Assembly (NCBI GenBank): GCA_045647905.1
Contig: JAZRMZ010000005.1
Coordinates: 1-29,287 of the forward strand
Origin: SIG440 sp045647905
GTDB lineage: Bacteria > Bacillota > Clostridia > Monoglobales > Monoglobaceae
Length of the DNA: 29,287 nucleotides
Direction: 5' to 3'
Positions 18,220-26,155 of this stretch are shown here, piece after piece. The position numbers and the translations under genes were made by a program. The notes beneath the pieces were generated by a model. It saw nothing but the letters and a program-made list of their open reading frames with translations. It was not told the origin of the DNA and searched no databases. Within the stretch, counting starts at the first letter, position 1, and every line of letters starts with the position of its first letter.

Positions 18220-18840
18220 ATGTTAAACGAATTAATAGAAAGGTATCCTAAACTTGAGATGATAAAACAAAGTCTTGAAGACGCATCAAAGCTAATGCTT
18301 GAAACGGTGAAAAACGGGGGCAAAATTTTGCTTTGTGGAAACGGCGGAAGCTGTGCGGATTGTGATCATATAGTAGGAGAGCTTATGAAAGGCTTTTTGT
18401 CAAAACGGGAAATAAAAAAAGAATTTGCAGAAGTATTAAAGAGTGAATATCCCGAAGAAGCAGATTATTTAATGAATAATTTACAAGAAGGAATATCTGC
18501 AATTAGCTTATCAAATCTTGCGGCAGTATTATCAGTTTTTGCTAATGATGTGGATGCAGATATGGTGTATGCACAGCTTGTGTATGGCTATGGTAATAAA
18601 GGAGATTTGCTGATAGGACTTTCAACTTCTGGAAACTCAAAAAATGTGGTAAATGCAGTAAAAATCGCAAAGGCAAAAGGACTTAAAACAATGGCACTAA
18701 CAGGTAAAAATCCTTGTAAACTTGATATGTGTGATGTTACTCTTAAAACTCCTGAAACGGAAACTTTTAAAATTCAGGAATTGCATTTGCCGATATATCA
18801 TTATCTGTGCGCTGAATTGGAAAAAAATATGTATCATTGA
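18220..18840 (+). CDS. SIS-domain sugar-phosphate isomerase, GmhA-like
   Basis: The product has 206 aa. ATG 18220 follows the ROK stop by one base. Longer in-frame starts lie inside the ROK gene and lack ribosome binding sites. The SIS motifs are GNGGSCADCDH (G40-S44) and STSGNSKNV (S135-G138), followed by the 'AKAKGLKTMALTGK' strand-helix. This layout matches phosphoheptose isomerase/DiaA-type proteins, which bind phosphosugars and usually act as tetramers. The coupling to a sugar kinase suggests the kinase product is its ligand. The exact sugar is unknown. A heptose pathway is possible, but no other heptose gene is seen. Confidence 0.87.
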   Translation: MLNELIERYPKLEMIKQSLEDASKLMLETVKNGGKILLCGNGGSCADCDHIVGELMKGFLSKREIKKEFAEVLKSEYPEEADYLMNNLQEGISAISLSNLAAVLSVFANDVDADMVYAQLVYGYGNKGDLLIGLSTSGNSKNVVNAVKIAKAKGLKTMALTGKNPCKLDMCDVTLKTPETETFKIQELHLPIYHYLCAELEKNMYH

Positions 18841-18904
18841 TGCAAAAGTATAAAGATGTGTATAGCATCTACAACAGATATAAACTTGTTAAGAATTGCT
18901 ATTG

Positions 18905-18945
18905 AACATTGCAAGATAAAAGTATTTTACAAATGTTTTTTCTTG
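18905..18945 (+). terminator. Weak candidate intrinsic terminator after the SIS gene
   Basis: AACAT (18905-18909) can pair with ATGTT before a run of six T, with an inner TAAAA/TTTTA stem. The stem is short and AT-rich with a bulky interior. I propose it mainly because a 490-base gap separates two operons here. Confidence 0.25.
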
Positions 18946-19021
18946 TCCTGAAATAGGAAAAGGAAAAAAGAACCGGATAAATATTTGATGGTGTTAAAAC
19001 ATCTGGGGACGGACATAGAAA

Positions 19022-19066
19022 AAACTTGTAAATGAAGTAGCCTGGGACGGCGAGTGGTACAGAAGA
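19022..19066 (+). pseudogene. Short glycosidase/phosphorylase-like coding relic
   Basis: This stretch reads KLVNEVAWDGEWYRR in one frame, bounded by a stop codon shortly upstream (19016-19018) and another at ~19079. The AWDGEWY block is a hallmark of GH94-type cellobiose or chitobiose phosphorylases and related (alpha/alpha)6 enzymes. Nothing else of such a gene remains in 18841-19053, so I take this as a fragment of a deleted gene. The rest of that gap shows no gene. Confidence 0.3.
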
Positions 19067-19293
19067 TGTATTACAGTATGAAGTTTGATGAAGGTGATCC
19101 TGCGGCTTGCTGGTTCAGGGAACAGCTTCTCGATTATGCTTCGGGGGAAGACTTTGAACCCGAAAATCATATTGACAGAAATCAGCTCCTAGGATTGATG
19201 GATGCCAATGTTAAAAAAGCCGCTGAAAATTCCAATATGGCATTTAATCCAAACGACAAAACAGCGGTGAGAAAGAATAGACAGAAATTTTGA
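19054..19293 (+). CDS. Small hypothetical ORF or C-terminal gene fragment
   Basis: The frame encodes 79 aa, or 75 aa from ATG 19066. There is no clear ribosome binding site, and its 5' end overlaps the AWDGEWY relic in another frame. The sequence is charged and looks like genuine protein (FDEGDPAACWFREQ, 'NHIDRNQLLGLMDANVKKAA'), but I do not recognise a family. It ends 36 bases before the isomerase gene. It is most likely the surviving C-terminal end of a deleted gene. It could also be a small complete protein. Confidence 0.35.
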   Translation: MVQKMYYSMKFDEGDPAACWFREQLLDYASGEDFEPENHIDRNQLLGLMDANVKKAAENSNMAFNPNDKTAVRKNRQKF

Positions 19294-19329
19294 TGATAAA
19301 TAAAAAAATTATTGCGGAGGATTGGAATT

Positions 19330-20004
19330 ATGAAAAGATCTGAACTTAATAAGATAATGAAGGATGCAGTGGAATTTGTTGAAGAGATGAAGTTTAAGTT
19401 GCCTCCATTTGCTTTCTGGAGCCCTGAAGAATGGGCAGAAAAGGGTCATGATTATGACGAAATAAGGGACAATATGCTTGGTTGGGATATAACCGATTTT
19501 GGTTCGGGAGACTTCTTCAAGGTGGGACTTCTGATGTTTACCCTGCGTAACGGTAATTTCAACGACAAAAAATACATAAAACCTTATGCTGAAAAGCTTC
19601 TGATTGTTGAGGAAGGTCAGGTTACCCCTTATCATTTTCATTGGAGCAAAATGGAAGATATTATCAACCGTGGCGGTGGTGATCTGATGGTCAAAGTGTA
19701 TAATTCCACCGAAGATGAACAGTTTGCGGATACTGATGTGGATATTTATATGGACGGACGTCACTTTGTTGTAAAGGCAGGAGATACTGTGCGGATTAAG
19801 CCGGGCGAGAGTATTTCTATTCAGACAGGAATGTATCATACGTTCTGGGCAGAAGGCGGAAAAACTCTTCTGGGCGAAGTTTCAAAGGTGAATGATGACA
19901 GAGTTGACAACAGATTTTATGAGCCCACGGGAAGATTCCCCGAAATTGAAGAGGATGAAGCGCCTCTTTATCTTTTGGGCAATGAATATCCTGATGCAAA
20001 ATAG
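19330..20004 (+). CDS. D-lyxose ketol-isomerase / D-mannose isomerase (cupin type)
   Basis: The product has 224 aa. ATG 19330 follows GGAGG (19316-19320). The earlier in-frame TTG at 19312 lies upstream of that site. Family hallmarks are 'PYHFHWSKMEDIINRGGG', with probable metal ligands H102, H104 and E109, and GMYHTFW with H170, which gives the cupin His-His-Glu-His set. These enzymes interconvert D-lyxose with D-xylulose and often D-mannose with D-fructose, using Mn(II). They are cytoplasmic. Because a GH38 alpha-mannosidase lies two genes downstream in the same operon, D-mannose is the likeliest physiological substrate. It heads the 19330-25464 operon. Confidence 0.9.
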   Translation: MKRSELNKIMKDAVEFVEEMKFKLPPFAFWSPEEWAEKGHDYDEIRDNMLGWDITDFGSGDFFKVGLLMFTLRNGNFNDKKYIKPYAEKLLIVEEGQVTPYHFHWSKMEDIINRGGGDLMVKVYNSTEDEQFADTDVDIYMDGRHFVVKAGDTVRIKPGESISIQTGMYHTFWAEGGKTLLGEVSKVNDDRVDNRFYEPTGRFPEIEEDEAPLYLLGNEYPDAK

Positions 20005-20021
20005 AAATGGAGGATTCGAAT

Positions 20022-20699
20022 ATGAAGGAACAGATAAAACCGGGCTGTTTTGGTGTGAATGTTGCGGCAGATGTAAGACGTGTTGAATTTGATGCCAAAA
20101 ATCAGCAGTATCTTCATCTGGGGAAAAAAGCAGATGTAGTTTTCTTCGGGGATTCCATAACACAGATGTGGGAAACGGATCTTTATTTCAATCCTGACTG
20201 TGTGAAGATAAATCGTGGTATAAATGGCGATACAACTGTTTATGCGGCAAAGAGATTTGATGCGGATGTGATTCAGCTCGAACCTGAATCGGTGATTATC
20301 CTTCTTGGAATAAATGATTTGCTCCTGACTGCTCCCGATTTGTGGAACAAGATTCCCGGAGCGGATGCGGATGAAATTGTTGCACGAATAGAAGCGAATT
20401 TCAGAGAGATGCTTTCCAAGTGTGGGGAAAAGAATATAAAGGTGTATGTGTGTTCTGTTCTACCGCAGTCACTGTGCGAACCTTTTGACAGAAAGCATTT
20501 CACCTCATATATTTTGAAAATCAATGAAATTCTGAAATCTCTGTGTGGGGAATATAACGCTGAATATATTGATTATTACAGCGCCGTTGCGGAAAATGAC
20601 CTGCTTCCTGAAAGGTTTACTCCCGACGGAATACATCCAAATGCAGAATGCTATGATATTATGGCTGGAATACTTAAAGAAAAGGTTGAACTCTTATGA
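20022..20699 (+). CDS. SGNH/GDSL-family hydrolase
   Basis: The product has 225 aa. I chose ATG 20022 because GGAGG (20009-20013) precedes it. The in-frame ATG at 20007 overlaps that site. SGNH blocks are FFGDSIT (nucleophile S45), RGINGDTT, LLGINDLL (oxyanion Asn) and FTPDGIHPN (D202, H205). There is no signal peptide. The TGA stop overlaps the ATG of the alpha-mannosidase (ATGA), implying coupled translation. It is probably a deacetylase removing O-acyl groups that would block the mannosidase. It belongs to a different subgroup from the 16606 SGNH protein: the active-site Ser lies 31 residues deeper. Confidence 0.88.
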   Translation: MKEQIKPGCFGVNVAADVRRVEFDAKNQQYLHLGKKADVVFFGDSITQMWETDLYFNPDCVKINRGINGDTTVYAAKRFDADVIQLEPESVIILLGINDLLLTAPDLWNKIPGADADEIVARIEANFREMLSKCGEKNIKVYVCSVLPQSLCEPFDRKHFTSYILKINEILKSLCGEYNAEYIDYYSAVAENDLLPERFTPDGIHPNAECYDIMAGILKEKVELL

Positions 20700-22999
20700 A
20701 AAAAGTATATATGATAGGCAACACCCATTTTGACCCTGTATGGTTGTGGAAATGGGATGAGGCAATGTCTTCAATCACGGCAACGTTCAGGTCGGCTCTG
20801 GAACGGATGAAGGAATATCCCGATTTCAAATATTCCTTTGCAACCCCGCCTGTGTTTGAATGGATAAAAAAGACTTCACCGCAGATGTTTGAGGAAATCA
20901 GACAGCGTGTCAGGGAAGGAAGATGGGAGCTTGCTGAAGGATGGTGGGTTCAGCCTGATTGCTATTCGCCATCGGGTGAAGGGCTTGCACGTCAGGGACT
21001 TTACGGACAGAAATATCTGATGGAAAACTTCGGGATGTATTCTGAAACTGTTTTCAATATCGACAGCTTTGGTCATCCGCCAACACTTCCCCAGATACTT
21101 GCAAAGAGCCGAATTAAGTATTATGCTCTTTGCAGACCTGAAGGCAGGCACATACAGCTTGAAGAGCCTCTTTTTAACTGGAAATCCAAGGACGGAACCG
21201 AAATATTGGCATATCGTGATGATGCACCATATAAACCCGACACCGATGTTGCAATCCGTGAAATGCGAGATTGCCCTTATGACAGCATGCAGGTTTATGG
21301 CGTAACTGACCACGGTGGTGCACCCACAATCAAGTCCATTGAAGAAATATATCAGAACGAAAATGCTGTTTTTTCAACCGTAAAAGGTTTCTTTGAGGAC
21401 AGAACAACGGACTATACGGTAACACAGGAATTAATAACAGGTGATTTTGGTGTTTATGCCAATAATTCAGGAATAAAGGCGATGAACCGAATTGCTGAAT
21501 ATTCTGCATTGAACGCTGAAAAAGCGGCAGTCATTGCAGGGAATGTTGAAGGTGAAAAACTGAAAAACTGCTGGCAGGATATTTTGTTCAATCAATTTCA
21601 CGATATTTTGGGCGGTGCTTCCATTAAGGCGGCATATTTTGACGCCGAAAATATGTACGGACGGGCAATTATGACCGCAAACGAGATAACTCACTTCAGT
21701 CTTCTGAAAGTTACCAACAATATAAATATGCCTGGCAAGAATCCTGACAATGCGTGGAATGTTGTTGTCTGGAATCTGAACGGAGCTGAATATGATGGCT
21801 ATATTGAGGCGGAAGTTCAGTGGGCACACGAATTTCCGTGGTATGATAAGGAAATTGAGCTTGAAGATTCTGAAGGGAAAAGATACGAATGTCAGATTAT
21901 CAGGGAGCGTTCCGTGATTCCGAGATTCAGGTCGAGATTCCTTTTCAAGGCAAAGATTCCGTCTGTGGGATACAAGGCATTCAAGGTTGTTCAGACCCAA
22001 AAGGAAATTGAGGCAAACATTCCTGAAGATAAATATACATATGAAACTGAAAGATACAGAATTGTTCTTTCGAAAAATGGTGGAATTGATTCTGTTTTTG
22101 ACAAAGTTGAGAATAAGGAGATTTGCAGGAATATCCTGACACCTGCTTGTTTTGTTGATGATGGCGATACCTGGGCGTTCAATATTGAAAGCTACGGAGA
22201 ACAATGTGAGATGCCCGAACTTGAAAATATTCAGATTACTGAAAGCGGGGCATTACGCACAACTATCAAAGCGACATTCGCTTTTCGTTCTTCGAAAATT
22301 GAAATGTATTACAGCTTATACGGAAAAGAAAATTATGCAGATGTTCGATACAGGGTCAACTGGAATGAAAAACATCTTGCCTTCAAACTGCTTAGTGAAA
22401 TTGAAGAGGAACGACATACTGCAGCTGTGCCTTATGGTTGTTCGGATCGTTTCTCAACCGATGCGGATGTTCCTGTTGGTGAATGGTTGACAACCGACAG
22501 TATTGCTTTTTGTATGAATCGTATATTTGCATATAATCTTGTTGAAAATAAGCTTGGATTTACTGTACTGAGAAGTCCCATATATGGCGACCTTCGTCTG
22601 GGCGAGCTGGATTTGGACATCGACTATGACATTATGGAACAGGGCATAACCGAGGGCTGTGTTCGTGTGTATTTTGAAGTTCCGAAGGATATGGTGCAAA
22701 AGGCTATGCAGTTCAACAATCCGCCAATTGTGCTTTGTGAGGCAAATCACGATGGTGAATTGAATGCGGAAAACAGCTATATGAACGTTTCTTCGGAAAA
22801 TGTAGCTGTGACAGTTCTCAAAAAAGCCGAGGACAATGATTCTTTGATTGTGCGTGGCGTTGAGTGCAGAGGAGAAGAAAAGGATGTTAAAATATTCCTG
22901 AATGAACATACATATGATTTCAGAGTGAAGCCATATGAAATATTCACATTGCAGGTGAATGGAAACGAGTTTCAGAAAACGGATATTCTGGAAAATTAG
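20696..22999 (+). CDS. Alpha-mannosidase, glycoside hydrolase family 38
   Basis: The product has 767 aa, on the short side for GH38. The opening GNTHFDPVWLWKW gives the zinc ligands H11 and D13. FNIDSFGH carries the nucleophile D123, and FHDILGG gives the third zinc His, H302. A helical middle and a large beta-sandwich C-terminal part (~350-767) follow, as usual for the family. There is no signal peptide, so it trims alpha-mannosides after import. It retains anomeric configuration and releases mannose. The gene overlaps the SGNH gene by four bases and is followed by a kinase and an aldolase, which points to complete use of the released sugar. Confidence 0.95.
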   Translation: MKKVYMIGNTHFDPVWLWKWDEAMSSITATFRSALERMKEYPDFKYSFATPPVFEWIKKTSPQMFEEIRQRVREGRWELAEGWWVQPDCYSPSGEGLARQGLYGQKYLMENFGMYSETVFNIDSFGHPPTLPQILAKSRIKYYALCRPEGRHIQLEEPLFNWKSKDGTEILAYRDDAPYKPDTDVAIREMRDCPYDSMQVYGVTDHGGAPTIKSIEEIYQNENAVFSTVKGFFEDRTTDYTVTQELITGDFGVYANNSGIKAMNRIAEYSALNAEKAAVIAGNVEGEKLKNCWQDILFNQFHDILGGASIKAAYFDAENMYGRAIMTANEITHFSLLKVTNNINMPGKNPDNAWNVVVWNLNGAEYDGYIEAEVQWAHEFPWYDKEIELEDSEGKRYECQIIRERSVIPRFRSRFLFKAKIPSVGYKAFKVVQTQKEIEANIPEDKYTYETERYRIVLSKNGGIDSVFDKVENKEICRNILTPACFVDDGDTWAFNIESYGEQCEMPELENIQITESGALRTTIKATFAFRSSKIEMYYSLYGKENYADVRYRVNWNEKHLAFKLLSEIEEERHTAAVPYGCSDRFSTDADVPVGEWLTTDSIAFCMNRIFAYNLVENKLGFTVLRSPIYGDLRLGELDLDIDYDIMEQGITEGCVRVYFEVPKDMVQKAMQFNNPPIVLCEANHDGELNAENSYMNVSSENVAVTVLKKAEDNDSLIVRGVECRGEEKDVKIFLNEHTYDFRVKPYEIFTLQVNGNEFQKTDILEN

Positions 23000-23061
23000 T
23001 AAGATTTTGTTTTTGCAGTTTGATTTTGAAACTTCAAATATAGAAAGGCTGGGTTATATTT

Positions 23062-24531
23062 ATGTTTTTGGGCGGACTTGATGTGGGAACAACGGGCTGC
23101 AAGTTGTCGGTTTATGATGACAAAGGCAGTTTTGTATATAATTCCTATAAAGAATATGAAGTGAGCAGAACAAGCGGAGAGCACGAGATTGACGCAGCAA
23201 AGATTTTTGAAGCGGTTTGCGAAGTGCTGAAAGACGTTGCGCAAAAATATGAGTTTGAGGCGATGGGTGTCACCACCTTTGGCGAGACTTTTACGATTCT
23301 TGACGAAAATGATGAAGTTTTGCTTCCTTCAATGCTGTATACCGACCCAAGAGGCGGTGAAGAATGTGCAGAATTATGTGATGCATTGGGCGAAAAACGG
23401 CTTACATATATTTCGGGTGTGAAACCCCACCAGATGTACAGCCTTCCAAAGATAATGTGGATAAAGAAAAACCGGCCCGAAGTTTTTGCAAAGGCAAAGC
23501 GTGTTCTTCTTATGGAAGATTACATTGTGTACAAGCTGACGGGAAATGCTGTTATAGATTATTCCCTTGCGGCAAGAACGATGGCTCTGGACATCCGTGA
23601 AAAATGCTGGAGTGATGAAATTTTTGATGCGGCAGGCATAGACAAGAACCTTTTGTCAAAGCCCGTTCCTGCCTTTAATGTTGCAGGTGAAATCAAAAAG
23701 GAAATTGCGGACAGACTGGGAATTTGTAATTCAATCAAGATTGTCAACGGTGCACACGATCAGGTTGCGGCGGCTGTTGGTGCAGGAGTGTTTGAAGTGG
23801 GGCAGGCTGTTGACGGAACGGGAACTGTTGAATGTGTTACCCCCGTTTTTGACAGCATTCCCCAATGTGAAACATTGTATGACGAAGGTTATTCGGTTGT
23901 GCCTTATGTTTTTGACGGAACTTATGTGTGCTATGCCCTTTCCTTTACGGGTGGTGCAACCCTCAAATGGTTCAGGGATAATTTTGCGGCAGAAAAGTCC
24001 TACGGCGAGCTGGATTCAATGGTCAAGGATGAACCCACGGGAATAATGATTCTTCCTCACTTTGCAGGTGCGGCAAACCCCTATATGGACAACGGCTCAA
24101 AGGCGGCAATGATTGGACTCACTCTCGAACATACCAATGAGGATATATATAAGGCTCTTATGGAAGGCGTAACTTATGAGATTATGACCAATATTGAGCA
24201 TCTTGAGAGTTTTGGAATTAATCCTCAGAAACTCTATGCAACAGGTGGCGGAGCATATTCCGATGTATGGCTTCAGATTAAGGCTGATATTCTGAACAGA
24301 CCCGTGACGGCACTTCTTGCAAAGGAAGCAGGAACCTGCGGAACTTGTATGATGACGGGGGTTGCTGTTGGAGTGTATAAAGACTTATATGATGCAAAAG
24401 AAGCTTTTGTGAAGGAAAAACAGACCTTTGTGCCGAATAAAGATGAGGCAGAGGTATATAAAAAATACTACAATGCGTATAAAAATATCTATAATGCAGT
24501 AAGAACCATTATTGCAGAAATTGAAAAATAG
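23062..24531 (+). CDS. FGGY-family carbohydrate kinase (ketose kinase, xylulokinase-like)
   Basis: The product has 489 aa, full length for FGGY. GLDVGTTGCKLS is the N-terminal phosphate loop. NGAHDQVAAAVGAG holds the catalytic Asp (D233). 'LYATGGGAYSDVWLQIKADI' is the C-terminal FGGY signature, and GTCGTC precedes the last helix. Members phosphorylate xylulose, ribulose, rhamnulose, fuculose, glycerol and others. Here the upstream isomerase would supply D-fructose (from mannose) or D-xylulose (from lyxose), and the next gene is an aldolase. The product is therefore probably a ketose phosphate that is split directly. Whether phosphorylation occurs at C1 or the terminal carbon cannot be read from sequence. 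The ribosome binding site (AAAGG ~23043-23047) is rather distant from the start. Confidence 0.9.
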   Translation: MFLGGLDVGTTGCKLSVYDDKGSFVYNSYKEYEVSRTSGEHEIDAAKIFEAVCEVLKDVAQKYEFEAMGVTTFGETFTILDENDEVLLPSMLYTDPRGGEECAELCDALGEKRLTYISGVKPHQMYSLPKIMWIKKNRPEVFAKAKRVLLMEDYIVYKLTGNAVIDYSLAARTMALDIREKCWSDEIFDAAGIDKNLLSKPVPAFNVAGEIKKEIADRLGICNSIKIVNGAHDQVAAAVGAGVFEVGQAVDGTGTVECVTPVFDSIPQCETLYDEGYSVVPYVFDGTYVCYALSFTGGATLKWFRDNFAAEKSYGELDSMVKDEPTGIMILPHFAGAANPYMDNGSKAAMIGLTLEHTNEDIYKALMEGVTYEIMTNIEHLESFGINPQKLYATGGGAYSDVWLQIKADILNRPVTALLAKEAGTCGTCMMTGVAVGVYKDLYDAKEAFVKEKQTFVPNKDEAEVYKKYYNAYKNIYNAVRTIIAEIEK

Positions 24532-24546
24532 AAAACAGGTGATAAA

Positions 24547-25464
24547 ATGTTAGTAAGTCTTAAAGAAATCTTAAAGGTTGCAGAAGCAAAAAAGTGTGCA
24601 ATAGGTTCATTTAATACACCGAACCTTGCATCAATGAGAGCGGTAATCGGTGCGGCAGAGGAACAGAAAATGCCGGTTATCATTATGCACGCCCAGATTC
24701 ACGATGAGATGGGTGTGGTGAAAATGGAGGAAATCGCACCCATAATGCTGCTTATGGCGGACAAGGCATCTGTGCCGGTGTGCGTACATCTTGACCACGG
24801 AACAGATATGTCATATGTTAAACGTGCTCTTGACCTGGGCTTTACTTCGGTTATGTACGACGGCTCGGAGCTTGAAAAGGATTTGAACTATGCCAATACT
24901 TCAATAGTTGTTGAAATGGCAAAGAAACACGGTGCGTCTGTTGAAGCTGAAATCGGCTCAATGGGTGCAAGAGAAGGCGGCGGAGAAGGTGGTGAAAGCA
25001 TATATACCAATCCTGATGATGCAAAGGATTTTGCTGAAAAGACGGGCATTGATGCCCTTGCCTGTGCATTCGGAACAGCTCACGGACTTTATACAAAAGC
25101 TCCCAAGCTTGATTTTGAACGCCTGAAGAAGATTGGACAGATGGTTTCAATTCCCCTTGTTATGCACGGCGGAAGCGGTGTTAATCCTGCTGACTATATG
25201 AAATCAATCGAGCTTGGAATCAGAAAAATCAATTGCTATACATATATGGCAAAGGCGGGAGGAAACGCAGTTGATGCATTGAAAAAAGATATGCTGTATC
25301 ACGATATTGAGCTTGCGGCAACAGCGGCAATGAAAGAGGATGCAAGCAAATCCATAGGCTTCTTCTCGATGCCTAAAAGCCCTGAATATGCAAAGTATAC
25401 AGGTGCTTCAAGTGAAGATGTTGATGCAATTGTGAAGAGGGTTCTTGAATCGATTAATAAGTAA
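24547..25464 (+). CDS. Class II (zinc) fructose/tagatose-bisphosphate-type aldolase
   Basis: The product has 305 aa. FNTPNLASMRAV is the N-terminal signature. HLDHGT gives the catalytic D83 and zinc ligand H84, EAEIGSMG gives the structural Glu, and GTAHG (H179) and VMHGGSG (H207) give the remaining zinc ligands. This set is standard for FbaA/GatY/KbaY-like enzymes, which cleave a ketose phosphate to dihydroxyacetone phosphate and an aldehyde. Immediately after a ketose kinase it is more likely a dedicated catabolic aldolase than the housekeeping glycolytic enzyme. It starts 15 bases after the kinase and is the last gene of the operon. Confidence 0.92.
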   Translation: MLVSLKEILKVAEAKKCAIGSFNTPNLASMRAVIGAAEEQKMPVIIMHAQIHDEMGVVKMEEIAPIMLLMADKASVPVCVHLDHGTDMSYVKRALDLGFTSVMYDGSELEKDLNYANTSIVVEMAKKHGASVEAEIGSMGAREGGGEGGESIYTNPDDAKDFAEKTGIDALACAFGTAHGLYTKAPKLDFERLKKIGQMVSIPLVMHGGSGVNPADYMKSIELGIRKINCYTYMAKAGGNAVDALKKDMLYHDIELAATAAMKEDASKSIGFFSMPKSPEYAKYTGASSEDVDAIVKRVLESINK

Positions 25465-25603
25465 TTGAAATGAGCAAAGAAAAATGAACTTATATTTGCA
25501 CAAATCTCTTCACAGGTTCCTAAAGAGCATACCCACCTTGGGAAGAATGTGGATAATATAAATAAAGGACATCAGGGCAAAGACATAACAAAAATCATTA
25601 CCT

Positions 25604-25629
25604 TGCCGCACTATCGGCAAAGTGCGGCA
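25604..25629 (+). repeat. Perfect hairpin, 9-bp GC-rich stem
   Basis: TGCCGCACT (25604-25612) and AGTGCGGCA (25621-25629) pair perfectly around an 8-nt loop. GC content is far above the surroundings. No T tract follows on either strand. Confidence 0.75.
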
Positions 25630-25631
25630 TC

Positions 25632-25664
25632 AAGCAGCTTCCACAAACGCTCCGGAGGCTGCTT
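25632..25664 (+). repeat. Second hairpin, 11-bp stem
   Basis: AAGCAGCTTCC (25632-25642) pairs with GGAGGCTGCTT (25654-25664) through one G-U pair around an 11-nt loop. It begins two bases after the previous hairpin, so together they form a compact two-stem element. Confidence 0.7.
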
Positions 25665-25829
25665 CCCTTCCATATAAACGAACTTTTAAAGTGGTGGATT
25701 AATATGCAAGTGAAGAAACGAAAAAAGAATAAAAATAGGCCGAGTTTATCAAAAAAAGCTTAACTAATAAACGGGATAGTACACCCTCGAATGCGAAGTT
25801 TGACGATACATACGAAAAAATATCAAAAT

Positions 25830-25880
25830 GCATAGTAATTTGTGTTTTTATGACACGAATTGCTATGCTTTTCTTTTTTT
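25830..25880 (+). terminator. Intrinsic transcription terminator
   Basis: GCATAGTAATTTGTGT (25830-25845) pairs with ACACGAATTGCTATGC (25853-25868) through 16 positions, two of them G-U, with a 7-nt loop. TTTTCTTTTTTT follows. It lies 365 bases after the aldolase stop, so it closes either a long 3' UTR or a separate transcript from the hairpin region. Confidence 0.75.
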
Positions 25881-26053
25881 ATTCAAAACTAAAATTTAAG
25901 TGTCAAAATTTTTTTAGTCTAAATTGCGAAAAATCTCATATTTTCAAATCCCTTTTGTTTTCTTGGTATTTTATATCAAAATTTTGGAACAATCCACCTA
26001 TCAGATATCCATGAATCCGTGTTTTTAAAATTCAAAAATACGGAGGAAAAAGG

Positions 26054-26155
26054 ATGAAAGAAAAAAAGTTAAAAATTTTTAAAAATATTTTTTCAAAGTA
26101 CCAAAAATATGGGTACTTTGAGTTTTATACTGCTCTCGAAAGGAGGGCAATGTGA
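26054..26155 (+). CDS. 33-residue basic leader ORF upstream of HTH gene
   Basis: ATG 26054 follows GGAGG (26042-26046) at 7-base spacing. The 33-residue product is Lys-rich and aromatic (MKEKKLKIFKNIF, SKYQKYGYFEFYTALERR). Its TGA stop overlaps the ATG of the next gene (TGATG), and the next gene's ribosome binding site AGGAGGG lies inside it. That arrangement is classic for translational coupling or leader-peptide control. A perfect 9-bp inverted repeat is embedded in it. No family is recognised. Confidence 0.5.
   Translation: MKEKKLKIFKNIFSKYQKYGYFEFYTALERRAM
26094..26120 (+). promoter_or_regulatory. Perfect inverted repeat within the leader ORF (operator or mRNA hairpin)
   Basis: CAAAGTACC (26094-26102) and GGTACTTTG (26112-26120) are exact complements around 9 nt. 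The repeat sits 20 bases before the ribosome binding site of the HTH gene. It could bind that HTH protein for autoregulation, or fold in the mRNA and respond to translation of the leader. Confidence 0.45.

Larger units (their letters stand above)
25465..26053 (+). other. AT-rich spacer between sugar operon and putative mobile element cassette
   Basis: No recognisable gene occupies these 589 bases. They hold two adjacent hairpins (25604-25664), an intrinsic terminator (25830-25880) and long A/T runs. A frame open from 25474 to 25677 has no start codon and reads through both hairpins. A 19-residue basic frame (25704-25763) has only a poor ribosome binding site. Neither is called as a gene. An imperfect dyad TTGGTATTTTATATCAA near 25963-25979 could be an operator for the HTH gene downstream, but it may be chance. 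Confidence 0.6.

Noticed and set aside
21467..22204. Long open frame on the minus strand inside the alpha-mannosidase gene
   Set aside because: It is antisense to a clearly conserved enzyme, shows no protein-like motif, and arises from the codon bias of the real gene.
25474..25677. Open frame in the spacer running through both hairpins
   Set aside because: It has no start codon or ribosome binding site, and its second half is simply the translated hairpins.
25704..25763. 19-residue lysine-rich ORF
   Set aside because: It is too short and of biased composition in A-rich DNA, with only a weak ribosome binding site.
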